A DNA stretch of 64,000 bases. Source: Glandiceps talaboti (Eukaryota > Hemichordata > Enteropneusta > Spengelidae). The notes below the pieces were generated by a model that ran no database searches, was not told where the DNA came from, and saw only the letters and a list, made by a program, of their open reading frames with translations. Shown one piece after another: positions 25,139 to 34,870 of this stretch (the stretch's first letter is position 1; the number at the start of each line of letters is the position of its first letter). Location of the stretch: the NCBI RefSeq assembly GCF_964340395.1, contig NC_135565.1:19888709-19952708 (forward strand). Direction: 5' to 3'. The translations under genes were made by a program, and so were the position numbers.

Positions 25139-26979
25139 ATGGCATGGATGTTTCCATGGTAATAGGAGATATTCCATTACGATGTCTAACCCAGCAAATT
25201 ATTGTTTTGTTGTAGGGTGGTATGTACGTGTTCCAGATCTTTGATTACTATTCTGCTAGTGGTATCGCGTTACTTTGGGTATCATTTTTCCAAGCAACTG
25301 CTGTAGGCTGGGTTTATGGTAAGTTCTCCCTTATTTGGTATTAACTGTCACTAGATATTTGATAGGACCTAGTGTATAAAATCATGGTTTGACAACATTT
25401 ACAGTGGCTTATAAAATTAAAATATGCATAAACCAATAATTATGATAAGTTTAGAATTGTAGTTTGCGGATAGACAGGTTTATGCATCACATTCTTTTAG
25501 ATGAAAAAAACGTGACTGAGAAGAACATCTGTGTACTTTTGTAGTTAAAAGTTTTCTACTCACGGTGACTTGGTTTTTAGGGTGTCTGTTTCAATACTGT
25601 GCGATAACGATTTTGTCAAGGTTGTGGTACATAATGTGCATGTCTATTTCTGTGCAGGTCCTAAACGTATGTACACACATTTTGAACTGATGTTGGGATG
25701 GAAACCAGACCCATGGTGTATGATTGGTTGGGTTGTCTTGACTCCAGCACTTTGCGCAGTAAGTATAAATGCGTACTGATTTCATACCAATGGAAATCCC
25801 CTTGTTATATCTGACAATTGTGGGAGGTTAATTTTATCAGTAGCTCCAGATTAGGTATTACGATAACTATAAATAATCCTATAGTCCTTTGCATCTGAGC
25901 ATGCTCAGTATGGATTGCAAGTTCCCTATTCTTTGAATATGTGGCATCAGAGAATACAATACATATGGTTGAAGAGTTGGAACATATGCGAGTTGTATTA
26001 TTAATTAATTGTAGTGGGTCCAGTGTCCATTGTAATGACAGGTATGTTAATAATCTATTGTGTTCCCTTGTATGTTATCTCTTCATAGTTGTCCATTGAA
26101 ATCATGGTTTGTTAATGACCTATTTCATTTCCTTATAGGGTATCTTTGTATTCAGTCTGGTTAAATATACTCCTTTAACTTACTCAAGATCATGGGGTGA
26201 ATATGCGTATCCTGATTGGGCAATTGCTATTGGTTGGATTATGGCCTTATCATCTATCATGTGTATACCAGTTGTTGCTGCTGTCAGGTTGTTTTTGGCA
26301 GAGGGTACACTCATTGAGGTAAGTGAAAATTTCTGTTTATGCCTTCATTACTAGGGTCCAATGTACACTGTTGTAGATGCTGTCGTTGCTAAGGTCCAGT
26401 GATTATATTGTAGAGACTTGTTGCTTGGGTCCAGTATTCTACATACTCTTGTTGCTAGGACCAGTGAACACATTGTAGATACTCTCCTGATGGGGCTGAA
26501 CAGGGTTCCAGTGTATGTATGGAAGGGGTAGGGATGAATAGCTCAGTTACTTCACTGTTTACTTACAGTCCAGTGTATGTGTGGAAGGGGTAGGGATGAA
26601 TAGCTCAGTAAATTCACTGTTTACTACTCCGTCAGTTATCATACTAAAGATTCTTGTATGGAAATATTAAAAGACCAAACCCATTTGTAACTTAGAGTGA
26701 CATTGGATTTTGAAATTTGATGTATTACCTCTATGCTTGGTTGTACAGAGGTTACGTTACACTACCACACCCAGACTTAAGCCATACCAGCTTGGAAGGA
26801 AAAAGGATATCCCACATGTGACTTTGGCAAATGGACAGTTTAATGTAGATCCAACTATGGATGAGAAACCACCACTTTATAACAGCTACAGTACAAGTCA
26901 AGAAAAGAGAAATGAAGTAGTTAACATGGAACCCTTGAAGAGGACAAAACACGATGAATTTGTACCAACCACTCAGTAA
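2546..26979 (+). CDS. SLC6A8-like: SLC6 Na+/Cl--dependent transporter, creatine transporter-like
   Basis: The gene is reconstructed from 13 exons: 2546-2759, 20025-20156, 20413-20650, 20974-21106, 21617-21751, 21951-22054, 22618-22742, 22897-23009, 24678-24818, 25216-25318, 25658-25758, 26139-26318 and 26749-26979. Every intron is GT-AG, phases agree throughout, and the product is 649 residues, normal for SLC6. The family moves small amino-acid-like substrates into cells with Na+ and Cl- through 12 membrane helices. Visible hallmarks are [10 protein letters not shown] in TM1 (residues 55-64), [10 protein letters not shown] in TM3 (129-138), Cys156/Cys165 in the long outer loop with N-glycosylation sites at Asn174, 177 and 181, [13 protein letters not shown] in TM6, NSGTS in TM7 and LGLDS in TM8. 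Recalled resemblance is best to creatine transporters within the creatine/taurine/GABA/betaine clade ([30 protein letters not shown]). The family call is very safe. The substrate is inference. The ATG has a good context (A at -3, G at +4). Introns 2-7 and 9-12 are short (about 150-560 nt) and hold only the repeats listed here. Confidence 0.95.
3292..3299. repeat. Target-site duplication, left copy (AGAGCGCG)
   Basis: Exact 8-bp match to 4106-4113 on the other side of the MITE, with no gap to either element end. It marks the original insertion site. Confidence 0.88.
3300..4105. mobile_element. hAT-like MITE, long nested terminal inverted repeats
   Basis: The arms at 3300-3576 and 3844-4105 are inverted copies, differing mainly by a ~22-base insertion near 3520-3545 in the left arm. 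The ends read ACGAGTGTGAAGCTACC on both sides. The 8-base sequence AGAGCGCG lies directly outside both ends (3292-3299 and 4106-4113), an exact target-site duplication. Eight bases fit hAT (also P-type) transposases. Each arm is itself a hairpin, because the GTGTGAAGCTA...TATGAT motif recurs inverted within ~90 bases of each end. No transposase is encoded, so it is non-autonomous. Confidence 0.88.
4106..4113. repeat. Target-site duplication, right copy (AGAGCGCG)
   Basis: Partner of 3292-3299. The identical 8 bases abut the right terminal inverted repeat. Confidence 0.88.
9147..9158 (+). repeat. Poly-G run
   Basis: Twelve consecutive G inside intron 1, preceded by AAAAGA and followed by AAAAAT. 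It is a simple homopolymer that can form a G-quadruplex in the transcript. Confidence 0.9.
10370..10418 (+). repeat. (TG)n microsatellite
   Basis: About 14 TG dinucleotides grade into TGCGTGCATGCGTGGG. It is an alternating purine-pyrimidine tract with Z-DNA potential, in intron 1. Confidence 0.93.
11511..11921 (+). repeat. Compound microsatellite (CATG/CATA/CACA)n
   Basis: It begins as (ATGC)n, becomes ACGC/ACAC, then long CATA tetranucleotide runs mixed with CACA, and ends as (CA)n. The central ATGTATGT block around 11691-11710 is complementary to the flanking ACAT runs, so the tract can fold back. Open frames of up to ~159 codons through it are simple-sequence artefacts. Confidence 0.95.
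12701..12731 (+). repeat. G-rich (GGGGGT/GGAGGT)n tract
   Basis: Five or more G-runs of 2-5 bases are separated by single T or A bases. This fits an intramolecular G-quadruplex in the non-template strand and in the pre-mRNA of intron 1. Confidence 0.75.
15483..15717 (+). repeat. 68-bp minisatellite, ~3.4 copies
   Basis: The marker AGAGAAAGGAGG starts at 15511, 15579 and 15647, an exact 68-base period, with a diverged partial unit at each end. Copies are nearly identical (for example gatgttc versus ggtgttc in the last), so the expansion is recent. It lies in intron 1. Confidence 0.93.
17071..17203. repeat. Foldback hairpin, ~58-bp arms
   Basis: The left arm GGACAGTGTTTAGTACATTA...GCAGAAA (17071-~17127) pairs with the right arm TTTCTGCATGAT...CATTGTCC (~17148-17203). 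The loop is about 20 bases and A-rich, with a few mismatches and small bulges. It resembles a small MITE or a pre-miRNA-like hairpin within intron 1. No clear target duplication was seen. Confidence 0.8.
18240..18253. promoter_or_regulatory. X-box-like palindrome (RFX site)
   Basis: GTTGCCATGGTAAC matches the palindromic consensus bound by RFX winged-helix factors. A weaker relative (GTTACTATGGTAAA) lies ~90 bases upstream. It is in intron 1 of the transporter. Function is inferred from the motif only. Confidence 0.4.
20025..20156 (+). CDS. SLC6A8-like: SLC6 exon 2: TM2 and first inner loop
   Basis: Encodes residues 72-115. TM2 ([20 protein letters not shown]) is followed by the conserved EVGLGQF and GGITAW motif of the first intracellular loop. 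The acceptor is TTTTAG and the donor CAAG/GTAAGA. Confidence 0.95.
20413..20650 (+). CDS. SLC6A8-like: SLC6 exon 3: TM3 and glycosylated outer loop
   Basis: Encodes residues 116-194. TM3 carries the Tyr pair 131-132, where the second Tyr is the family's substrate-contacting position. The loop then has Cys156 and Cys165 (disulfide pair) and three N-X-T sites (Asn174, 177, 181). The donor is GTAAGT at 20651. Confidence 0.95.
20974..21106 (+). CDS. SLC6A8-like: SLC6 exon 4: end of outer loop and TM4
   Basis: Encodes residues 195-239. [10 protein letters not shown] closes the outer loop, then [21 protein letters not shown] forms TM4 and KGVRSTGR starts the next loop. The exon ends in phase 0. 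Confidence 0.95.
21201..21307. repeat. Small foldback in SLC6 intron 4
   Basis: CTGTAAGATATGA...GTGGTGT (21201-21223) is inverted at 21287-21307 (ACACCATGTCATATCTTACAG), with ~60 bases between. A secondary GTGTCACACC inverted pair lies in the loop. It is probably the remnant of a short non-autonomous transposon. Confidence 0.6.
21617..21751 (+). CDS. SLC6A8-like: SLC6 exon 5: TM5
   Basis: Encodes residues 240-284, beginning [11 protein letters not shown] (TM5) and ending [13 protein letters not shown] in the outer loop before TM6. It is exactly 45 codons, phase 0 at both ends. Confidence 0.95.
21951..22054 (+). CDS. SLC6A8-like: SLC6 exon 6: TM6 substrate and Cl- site
   Basis: Encodes residues 285-318. 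[18 protein letters not shown] is the unwound TM6; its Gln and Ser are chloride/sodium ligands in the family. It is followed by ALGSYNKF. Confidence 0.95.
22254..22267 (+). repeat. Poly-G run in SLC6 intron 6
   Basis: Fourteen consecutive G between exons 6 and 7. It is a simple homopolymer with likely length polymorphism. Confidence 0.9.
22618..22742 (+). CDS. SLC6A8-like: SLC6 exon 7: TM7
   Basis: Encodes residues 319-360. The NSGTS motif of TM7 (chloride and Na1 coordination in the family) is followed by [13 protein letters not shown]. The exon is phase 2 in and phase 1 out, and agrees with its neighbours. Confidence 0.95.
22897..23009 (+). CDS. SLC6A8-like: SLC6 exon 8: outer loop 4 and TM8
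   Basis: Encodes residues 361-398. [10 protein letters not shown] is the loop-4 signature and LLGLDSE ends TM8. Asp396 and Ser397 are the family's Na2-site ligands. Glu398 stands where most close relatives carry Gln. Confidence 0.95.
23655..23759 (+). repeat. (CA)n microsatellite
   Basis: CACGCACG units lead into about 40 perfect CA dinucleotides. It is a long, recently expanded tract in intron 8, with Z-DNA potential. Confidence 0.96.
24350..24463. repeat. Degenerate foldback in SLC6 intron 8
   Basis: The left arm at 24353-24395 (TCGCATCAGTGCTGTAAGGT...) is inverted at 24411-24457 (...ACCTTACTGTACTGACGCA), with a short AT-rich loop. Both ends read CCAAACT/AGTTTGG. It is probably an old MITE, since the arms carry many mismatches. 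Confidence 0.6.
24678..24818 (+). CDS. SLC6A8-like: SLC6 exon 9: TM9
   Basis: Encodes residues 399-445. [16 protein letters not shown] continues from TM8, then [20 protein letters not shown] forms TM9. It is 47 codons, phase 0 at both ends. Confidence 0.95.
25102..25138 (+). repeat. (CTGT)n microsatellite
   Basis: Nine tandem CTGT tetranucleotides in intron 9, shortly before the exon 10 acceptor. They form part of a pyrimidine-rich upstream region. Confidence 0.93.
25216..25318 (+). CDS. SLC6A8-like: SLC6 exon 10: TM10
   Basis: Encodes residues 446-479. [16 protein letters not shown] is the highly conserved TM10 entry. It is followed by [15 protein letters not shown] with a phase-1 donor. 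Confidence 0.95.
25658..25758 (+). CDS. SLC6A8-like: SLC6 exon 11: TM11
   Basis: Encodes residues 480-513. [13 protein letters not shown] is the loop between TM10 and TM11, then [15 protein letters not shown] is TM11. The donor is GTAAGT at 25759. Confidence 0.95.
26139..26318 (+). CDS. SLC6A8-like: SLC6 exon 12: TM12
   Basis: Encodes residues 514-573, exactly 60 codons. It includes the end of TM11 ([13 protein letters not shown]), TM12 ([19 protein letters not shown]) and the start of the cytoplasmic tail (FLAEGTLIE). Confidence 0.95.
26353..26629 (+). repeat. Degenerate minisatellites in SLC6 intron 12
   Basis: About four diverged ~36-bp units share GGTCCAGTG...TTGTAGATACT...TTGCTA (26353-26490). 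They are followed by two near-identical 62-bp units starting CCAGTGTATG at 26508 and 26570. The whole sits between exons 12 and 13. Confidence 0.75.
26749..26979 (+). CDS. SLC6A8-like: SLC6 exon 13: cytoplasmic C-terminal tail
   Basis: Encodes residues 574-649 and the TAA at 26977-26979. [16 protein letters not shown] is the membrane-proximal tail, then a hydrophilic stretch with possible phosphorylation sites. The ending is VPTTQ. The stop overlaps a good donor match (CA/GTAAGT, 26976), so a longer alternative tail is possible (see findings). Confidence 0.88.
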   Translation, partial: RLRYTTTPRLKPYQLGRKKDIPHVTLANGQFNVDPTMDEKPPLYNSYSTSQEKRNEVVNMEPLKRTKHDEFVPTTQ

Positions 26980-27254
26980 GTAATACATCGGATAAGTACT
27001 GGTGGAGGGATGTGAATGGACGACTGTGAAGTTCATGAACGTCTACAATGTGTTCCTAACATACATTAAAATGAACCTTAACCTTTGAACTCAATAACCT
27101 TTGCACTATGACCTATATTGTTCCATTGCATGAATTTCAATGGATCGACAAAAACACTGACAAACTAATTCAACAATTCCTAATCAGTTACCTTGAAAGA
27201 ATATTTTGAAGTACAAACAGAATTTTTTGGGAATTTGCAAAAATTGATATCTGC

Positions 27255-27566
27255 CTTACCAGTGTCCAATAACGAGCAGGCTCTTAGACTGTAACATATG
27301 TTACACAACAAAGCTTTTCTTTGATTGGTCATTATGTGGTGTCCAATGGAAACAGCTCTGATAATGTGACTCGTATTGCACATCTAAGCCAGTCTTTGAT
27401 TGGATATTGAGTAGTGTCCAATAGGAACAAGGTTCTGATAGTGTAACTGATGTTGCACATCAAAGCCAGTCTTTGATTGGTCACCAAGCAGTGTCCAATG
27501 GGGATGAGGTTCTGATAATGTGACTGATGTTGCACTTGAAAGCCAGTCTTTGATTGGTCATTGTAA
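27255..27566. repeat. 77-bp minisatellite with ATTGG/CCAAT pairs
   Basis: CTTTGATTGG starts at 27319, 27394, 27471 and 27548 (periods 75, 77, 77), with one more degenerate unit upstream. Each unit carries ATTGG at its start and CCAAT ~25 bases later, in opposite orientation, which are NF-Y-type core motifs. It lies ~300 bases after the transporter stop codon. Confidence 0.88.
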
Positions 27567-30500
27567 CCTATCAGTGCTAATACCTTTTATACAATGAGAA
27601 AAGACCCCAAAACAGGTTTTTTTTGTACATTTTGAAAATTCAATTCAGAAATTATGCGATGTGTGTGATATTGTAATTCTAATAACTAATACTGTTTGAA
27701 AGTATTTACAGTTAAAATACCAAAATTTTTGTAAATTATAACCCGTAGAGTTCTCTAACATACCAAAGATGTAATTAAACAAAATGATTATATCGACACA
27801 CAATATGCAATCAAGATGTAATGAATTTAGAAAACAGATCAAGCTATTGCAATTCAATTCTACCAAGTAATCCTGAAAATATCTAGATAATTAACAGAAA
27901 GTTGAGGGGCCTCGCAAGATTTTTTTATTTTGATGTGCGCAAAAAACACCGAGAGATGAAGTAGCTGGACATAGCAGATGGAGAAAGTATCAAGTTAGCA
28001 CAGATGGCACACTTGGAGAAAAATAAATCTAAGCGCCAAAATAAGCAAAAGTAGTAATAAATTGAATGCTGAAAATTTTTATTTTATGGGCTGTATATAG
28101 CTTTTATACGTGGATTTCTTTGCAAGATTTGATGGAAGATGCTATAAGCTTCAATTTGTCACAGTCAACATTATAATAGGAAAGAAATTAATCGTCTGTA
28201 GTTTTGGACATCTTGGGCTGAATTCTGACATGTATTAAGTTTAAACAGTCATTAAAATGTATTATAATTATTTTAACTAGAGTACATATGAAACCCCATT
28301 ACTTAACCCTTAACATTTATATATACATATATAAATATTTACCATACAAGTAGTAGATTTATATTTTAGTTGAGTGAAAAGTGCTAGTTTAGTTTATCGT
28401 GTGAAAAAAATGATATTTACCAGTACTTATTTTAGTTATAGTTACTATTATTTTTATATTTTCATTGCTAGATTACACAGAAGGGCTTAGATATAATTAG
28501 TCATATTTCTCAGTCAATGAAACCAGTTTTGGCCACTTTAAACCAGTTTAAACCAGATCCAGTTTTCAAGTGATCAGTGATGTGCAAGGCACCGTAGCTT
28601 TGTGCTAGGTAACAGTCAGACCCCCTAGCACAGTTGACAAACTTAGGATTTCTATGCAACACAACACACAATATGTTTAAACAAAAGTACCAAGATGTGC
28701 TTCTCCAAGTCACCTAAGCAGTTTTATTTTGGTGGTCTTAAACATACAGCAACTCTAAATTTGAATATATTTGATCTACATAAGAAACTGCCAAATATCC
28801 ATATGGCTGGAAAAAATCCAATATTGAGTGGGCGTGCTTGCAGTGTGCAGTTTTAGGTATCGTAGTCTTCAAGTAAGGCCTAATGTATGACAATCTATCA
28901 ACAATGGCAGTCACTCTGATAAACAAAGTCATCATTCATTATTTGATGCCAGTCCAAAAAAAAAATGAAATAAAACAACTTCCAACAACTTCCAATATTT
29001 GATCATGTTGGCATTACTTATTTTGATATATTTATGGTTTTGCTGTACTCTCAAACTTTAACTTCTTCCTTGAAACTCTCAATAAAATTTAAAGAATGAA
29101 ACTCCAAATAAGATTTATAGAGTTCAGTGTTCAGATAAAAAATGATTTCCTTGAAAATTTCTCGATCTGATAGAAAATCTTCAGTTATCTCCATACATCA
29201 TAAGTTTTCCTTGTTTTACGTGTGTACAGACAGAATGTTGGCAACCGTTTGAAAACATTCCCTACGCTTGCTTGCTTTGCCCCCCTGCACTGTCCAATTA
29301 CGCTGATGTTGCAAGTCTGCAAAGTGGTCATACTAACTAATAGACACATGGCTGTGTTTCCCAACAAAGGCTACGTTGAAGACACTGCTACAGATGCCAG
29401 TTGGATTTGCTTTAACATTCTTTCTAAGTTGCAACTCGGAAAACAAATATTTCTAAGTGCATTTAGTCAATGGAGTTTGAGACAAAAAAGGCCACAAATA
29501 GCAGATGCTGCAGTCTTGCTATATATCTTGCTTTGCAGTGCAGAATGTGAAGTTTACTTTGTGTGTTACAGTCTAGTACTGTTAATTGTGAGCTAAACCT
29601 AACGTGTATCATTCATGGATACAATACTAACATCTAAAAGTTCATCAACTAACAAATAATTACCCTGCGAATCAAGCATTTTTAATTACTAACCTGCCTT
29701 TGCAGAAGTTTCTAAGACTGAACTTCTTCATTTGCAAACTTTCTCATCTTTTTATTCCTCCCTGTTTTCTTTACAGAAGCAATGGTTCAACTTATACCGG
29801 GTTACAATTTATAAGCGGAGTTTAGTCATCTCCATAGCTACTATTTCCATAGCAACACTTATGATGCTGCCTGCCCAGTATCCCTGCCTCAGTTTAGTGC
29901 ATGTTAAAAACATTGCCATGTATTTCTATTGTAAATGGTAATTATTTAAAAGTAAGACTTTGACTTGAGGTCAGATAAGATAAGACGGGTATAAAGGTAT
30001 AAAATACAGATAGGAACATTTTTCTATCTTTCACCCACCCATATTGCTTCAGAGGTTAATACGTAAAATGCCTCCGATATCTTGTAAATGCCCTCTTGAT
30101 CTATATCTGGTCATCTCCCCACCCCATGCTGATATCCCCATGTCCTCCATCCCATCATGTCCCATTCATACTAATGGCGTGTGTGTAACAAACAAAACCA
30201 TGTTGTTATTCACTGGTACAGGTACCTCTTCTTGTTGGCTTTCTTGTCAGAGATGATCATTATCATATGTCAAAGGTCATGTCAGTACATTACCAAACAT
30301 GCATGTCATTTCATGTACGTGTTTATCAGCATGTCAACAACGGAAAACTTCTTTGGTAATATTGTCAAGTTTAAAGATGGAATAACTTGCGATCTTGTGT
30401 ATGGTAAACAATAAAACTATATTGACAAATCTGGGGACTGTGATGTCCACTAGCTTTAAAACAGAGTTCGTGTGACCCTCTGACAAGAAAGAAACACCCA

Positions 30501-31089
30501 CAGTGTTGTGTTGTTTCATGTCGTGTACTTCCTCTAACTTGGACTACTTCTTGACTTGATCCTAGGAATGATTACCTGATTGTTCTATTGTTCCCATAGC
30601 CTCACATTGCAGGTGTCGGCAGATAATGTGTCGTCATTCAACAAATGTGGGTGATTTGCATGAGTAATTAGCATGCATCCATCTGTCCGTTGATGTCAGT
30701 TTCTATGTTTCCATGGCTACTGACTCCTTGCATTCTCTTCATCCTTTCTCCTACACAATACCTGCATTCACTGCACCAATGCTTTGGTACATTCATGCAC
30801 ACATTCGTCGCCATGACGATGTCTGGTTAAGGTTTGCACGTGTGATGCTTGCTTGCTATCGTCTCCACCACACTGATGTGTACCTAACCATCGGCCAAAC
30901 ATTCAAATAAAAAACAATGAAATGCAACAAAATTGAGATATCAATCTTATCTTCTAAAAACTTAACATGATGGGAGGGACAACATTTTATGATTGTTGAT
31001 TTGAGGTTTTGAGGGCTGGGTGGGAATAGTTGTAATTTTTGATACTGTAAAAGTATGTATATTATTGTGACCTGGCAGAGTTTGAACTC

Positions 31090-31102
31090 TGACCTTTGAC
31101 CT
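31090..31102 (-). promoter_or_regulatory. DR1 nuclear-receptor motif
   Basis: TGACCTTTGACCT is the reverse complement of a perfect AGGTCA-A-AGGTCA direct repeat. This class is bound by HNF4/RXR-type receptors. Similar motifs at 41051 and 44162 make it a recurrent element of this locus. Confidence 0.35.
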
Positions 31103-32549
31103 AGTAAGATGTTACTTTACCAAGAGATGTTGTATAAAAGAAGCGAGATAATTTCTTTGAGATACAAATCTGAAATAAGACGTTGGCGTCTTGTAAGTAG
31201 ACTTTCTCTCACTTACATGTCAACTTTGTTACTATGACAACCAGAGATTTTGTCATCTGTACAGATTTACATATGGAATAATTTTCAGGCAAAAACTAAA
31301 TATCGTCTCTGTGTTGTCTATTCATTCACAAAGTCTATATACTTGTTATGCAACAGAAACAATGCAGGTTTGTTTGTTTGTAGTTTACTTTTCTGAATGA
31401 CCTCTGACCTCTAGTACTTTACAACCCAAATTATCTAATCAGTCTGGGAATTATTCAATATTTCATATATTTACATCAATGAAATATGAGAATGTGTCTG
31501 AACATTTCTGGTGAATCCCTCCTCCCCAGTGGTTAGTAGTAGTTGGTGGGTTTGGTTATAAGGTAGTATGGTGTGGGGGATACCCAGTTTATAATAGAAC
31601 ACTTTCCCTCCTGTGTACTCACTTGGATCTGTTCCCCCTAACGCCAACAAGTTCAAATGTACTTCGGTATGTATAGACATGGGGCATGGTTAGATAATTA
31701 CTCTTTATGATATCCAGAGTTACAACAAGGTAGAGACTATTTAGAAGACCTAATCAGGTCAGAAACTCTTTCCTTTAGTAAGCCATTCTTTAATTATATC
31801 CCCACCCCCCAGATACTTCTTCACAATCAAGCATGTCTTTTGTTAACAAGTTCTGAGGTCTTGATTACATTGATTCATTATCTTTCAATAAAAAAAACAG
31901 ATCATCAAGAATATACATGCATAGTTCAGGGCTAAAGGTTTGACTGGATTGTACAACTTTTTACTGTCATAAAAAACACATGTATTTAGAACTTTAGTAC
32001 ACTTTGCTATTGACAAGTTGAAAAGTATAGATGAATTTCTAATTTCTCATAACAATTATCTAACAGAAAATATATACTCAGAACTTGATAACAACACTGT
32101 TATGTATTATTTGTTGCCTAGACAACATACCCAGATATTTATTTCATCGGCTTTATTACATCATAGAGCTTAAAGCAGTCCACACATTTTGTCATGTACA
32201 ACTTCCTACAATGAGAAAACTTAAGGCATTATCAAGTACTTTTGAAATTAATTTCTGTTAAAACTTATACAGGAAACTCAGTTTATCTATTTTTATGTGG
32301 TTTATCAATGCCATAATGTTGTATATATATGCAAGTTAAGTTTATAAAGATGTTGCCAGTTGTAACTTTTTTCGTCGTGCTAGATCACCAAGTTGTCTTA
32401 TCATATCTGTGAAGAATCTGATATTGGTTATGTTTCAATTTCTCCTGAAATCAAAGACAACCCTGAGTTACAGTGCAATCCAAGAATCTTTCTGATTTTG
32501 CTAGTCTGTTGTGAGTTACACTGGTGTTAACTTTTACTTGTGCAGTTAT

Positions 32550-32890
32550 TAACCTCGTCCAGTTGGATAGGCTGTCATCAGTACTGAGCTAACCCAATGT
32601 TAATATAGTGCTGGTGGGGAGGCATTTACCATGTCCAGTAGCCAACACATGCTGCTGATGTATTAATGCCAGTCTAGTGTTAGCACTGAGTTAGCCTTAT
32701 GTTAACATAGTGCTGGTGGGGAGGCATTTACCATGTCCAGTGGCCAACACAGGCTGCTGATGTATCAATGCCAGTCTAGTGTTAGCACTGAGTTAGCCTT
32801 ATGTTAATATTGGCCTGGTACAGGTATTAATCCAGTTGCCAATACATCCTAATGAGGTGTTAGTATAAGCCTTGTATTAGCACTGAGCAA
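32550..32890. repeat. 102-bp minisatellite, ~3 copies
   Basis: GTGCTGGTGGGGAGGC starts at 32608 and 32710, a 102-base period. Each unit also carries CCAGTCTAGTGTTAGCACTGAG. The first two copies are nearly identical and the third is diverged and truncated. Confidence 0.88.
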
Positions 32891-33619
32891 CCCAATTGCT
32901 TGCCAAGTCAGAAAGCTGTTAAGATAAAGGCATCTACCACCAATTACTTGAAAAACACAGTCAGTGATTTCAAATCCTATTTTTTGGAAAGAGAAATCTG
33001 AACTTAGCATTATCAATGCCTTCACAGAATAATGTATTTTGTTTGGCTCGGCCTTCCCACTTTGTCATGTGATCATTTTGTTTAAGCCCAAATGGTGACA
33101 ATCTAATGTTGGAATGGAAAGTTCCAAGCCTGTTTAGACATCACACATTTATTTTAACCTCCGTATTAGAACAGTTCATTAGAGATTTATTTTTAGACTT
33201 TGCTTAAATCATGTCTGTCAAGTTTTATTTCATGTAAGACTTCAAAATAAAGAGATTTTTTTTCTGATGGATTTTTTTTTAAATCACTTCCAGTTTTGCC
33301 GTATCATTCATCAATTTCTTGCAATTTTTTTTTCAACAAATCTGTGCCCTTTCTACGTCTGTTTGAAAAGTCAATACTGTAAGTCATGTATTGTCATAAA
33401 ATTTGCATCTGATGTTCCAAAAACAAAAACAGAATATTTGTACGTTTTGCGAGTATATCCAATTATGGGCAATTATGTACGTTTGTATCAGTTCTTTTTG
33501 TATTTGAATATAAAAGAAAAATATGTCACACAGAGAATTGAAAGGTTGCTTGATACCTTGGAATGCTTGAGGCAGTGGTACAGTTTTGGAAAGAGATTGT
33601 CTGCAAACTTTCCAAACAA

Positions 33620-33735
33620 GGGCAGTATTGCAGTTCCAGAATCCATCCTGTAGAGTGCTGATAGAGGAGAGACAGTATTGCAGTTTTGAAACATTTCTGA
33701 AGACTGCTGATAGAGGGCAGTATTGTGATATCAAG
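33620..33735. repeat. ~48-bp minisatellite, 2-3 copies
   Basis: The motif CAGTATTG recurs at 33623, 33673 and 33718, with a shared TGCTGATAGAGG segment between. It is diverged and short, with no clear relation to the large 48-bp array downstream. Confidence 0.7.
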
Positions 33736-34870
33736 ACGGAGAGCGGGTCTTCAGGAAAGTTCTGAAAGACGACATTTGGAAGATGTTGCAATATGAACTT
33801 ATGAAGTATGACTGATGTCATGTTACGTACCACACTGAAAACAAAAAATTTAAAAACTTGCGTACATTTCAACCTTTGAAAAGAGACATTTTCCCAAAAT
33901 ATTGCTATTTTTCTATGTTGAAGATTTTTGAAGCAAGAGATATTAATGATCTAAATGTGATTATGTTTTGTTTGAAATGACTTTGTACATTTAAAAAGGT
34001 GTATAACTAAGTTTGTTCAGCAGTCGTCGATTAATTTGCCAGCAAGTCAGCCATGTTGGATTTTAGTGGTCAAAGGTCAACTTGACATAGACTTCATGTC
34101 TGGTTAGTGTTGGTCGCAGATTCTGAAGTCTACCATGCACAAATATACACTAGCGATCAAGTAAAAGCTGTTATCGAACCAGTAGGTTGTTTCTATTTTA
34201 TCATTAAAAGAAGACAACCGCTCAGATTTACACAGTTCAGTTCCGAGAATAAGTTTGTATAAAACAATGCAAAATAATTTCTATAACAAATCCAGTTGCA
34301 CTTAGAATTCAATACATCGTAGGTTTAGTTATGTAGTTCAACATTTTGCAATTTTGTGATTTATTTAGAAATTTTCATATGCTATGTACAGAGCTGGCAC
34401 TGCTGAACTGCGTGTCGTCATTTTGTGTATTGAATGCCGTGAACAGATTTAATTATGTTATTTATATTCGGTGTAAAAAATCAGTAAAAATCAATTGTTT
34501 AAAAAAAAAAGTAGCAGATGAGAGTATGGAGAACTTGTCACATGATGATGTACTGACTGGTACAGACTTTGCCATTGGTTGAAATATCTAAGGATATTTA
34601 AAACAAAGCTTTTAATTGGCTCTTACTGTATAAGATTAGAAGAATATGAGTACATCTGGTTATTTTGTATGGAAGACTTGTTTTGATCGGTGGAAATTGA
34701 GAACACATGGAAATTATTTGTGTATATCTGAGCATCAGCCAGTGAACACTGACTTTGCAGTAGTAATACCAGTAAACCAGTTGTGGACAGTTCATGTGAT
34801 AAGTTGTTCCATGATATCTCATTCTGTTGCTATGGTGTTGGAATAAAAGTTTAACTCCAATTTTCCGATT

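Larger units (their letters stand above)
26980..34870. other. 3' flank / possible 3'UTR of SLC6
   Basis: No recognisable protein was found on either strand. Candidate polyadenylation signals AATAAA occur at 28022, 28056 and 29081. Three minisatellites are listed separately, and a DR1 motif lies at 31090-31102. I could not place the true transcript end. Confidence 0.5.

Noticed and set aside
29222-29596. 124-codon plus-strand open frame after the SLC6 gene
   Set aside because: No family resemblance, and it lies in probable 3' flank. Left unannotated.
33267-33872. Overlapping 128- and 162-codon frames on opposite strands
   Set aside because: Low-complexity Phe/Leu-rich content, overlap with a minisatellite and no domain support.
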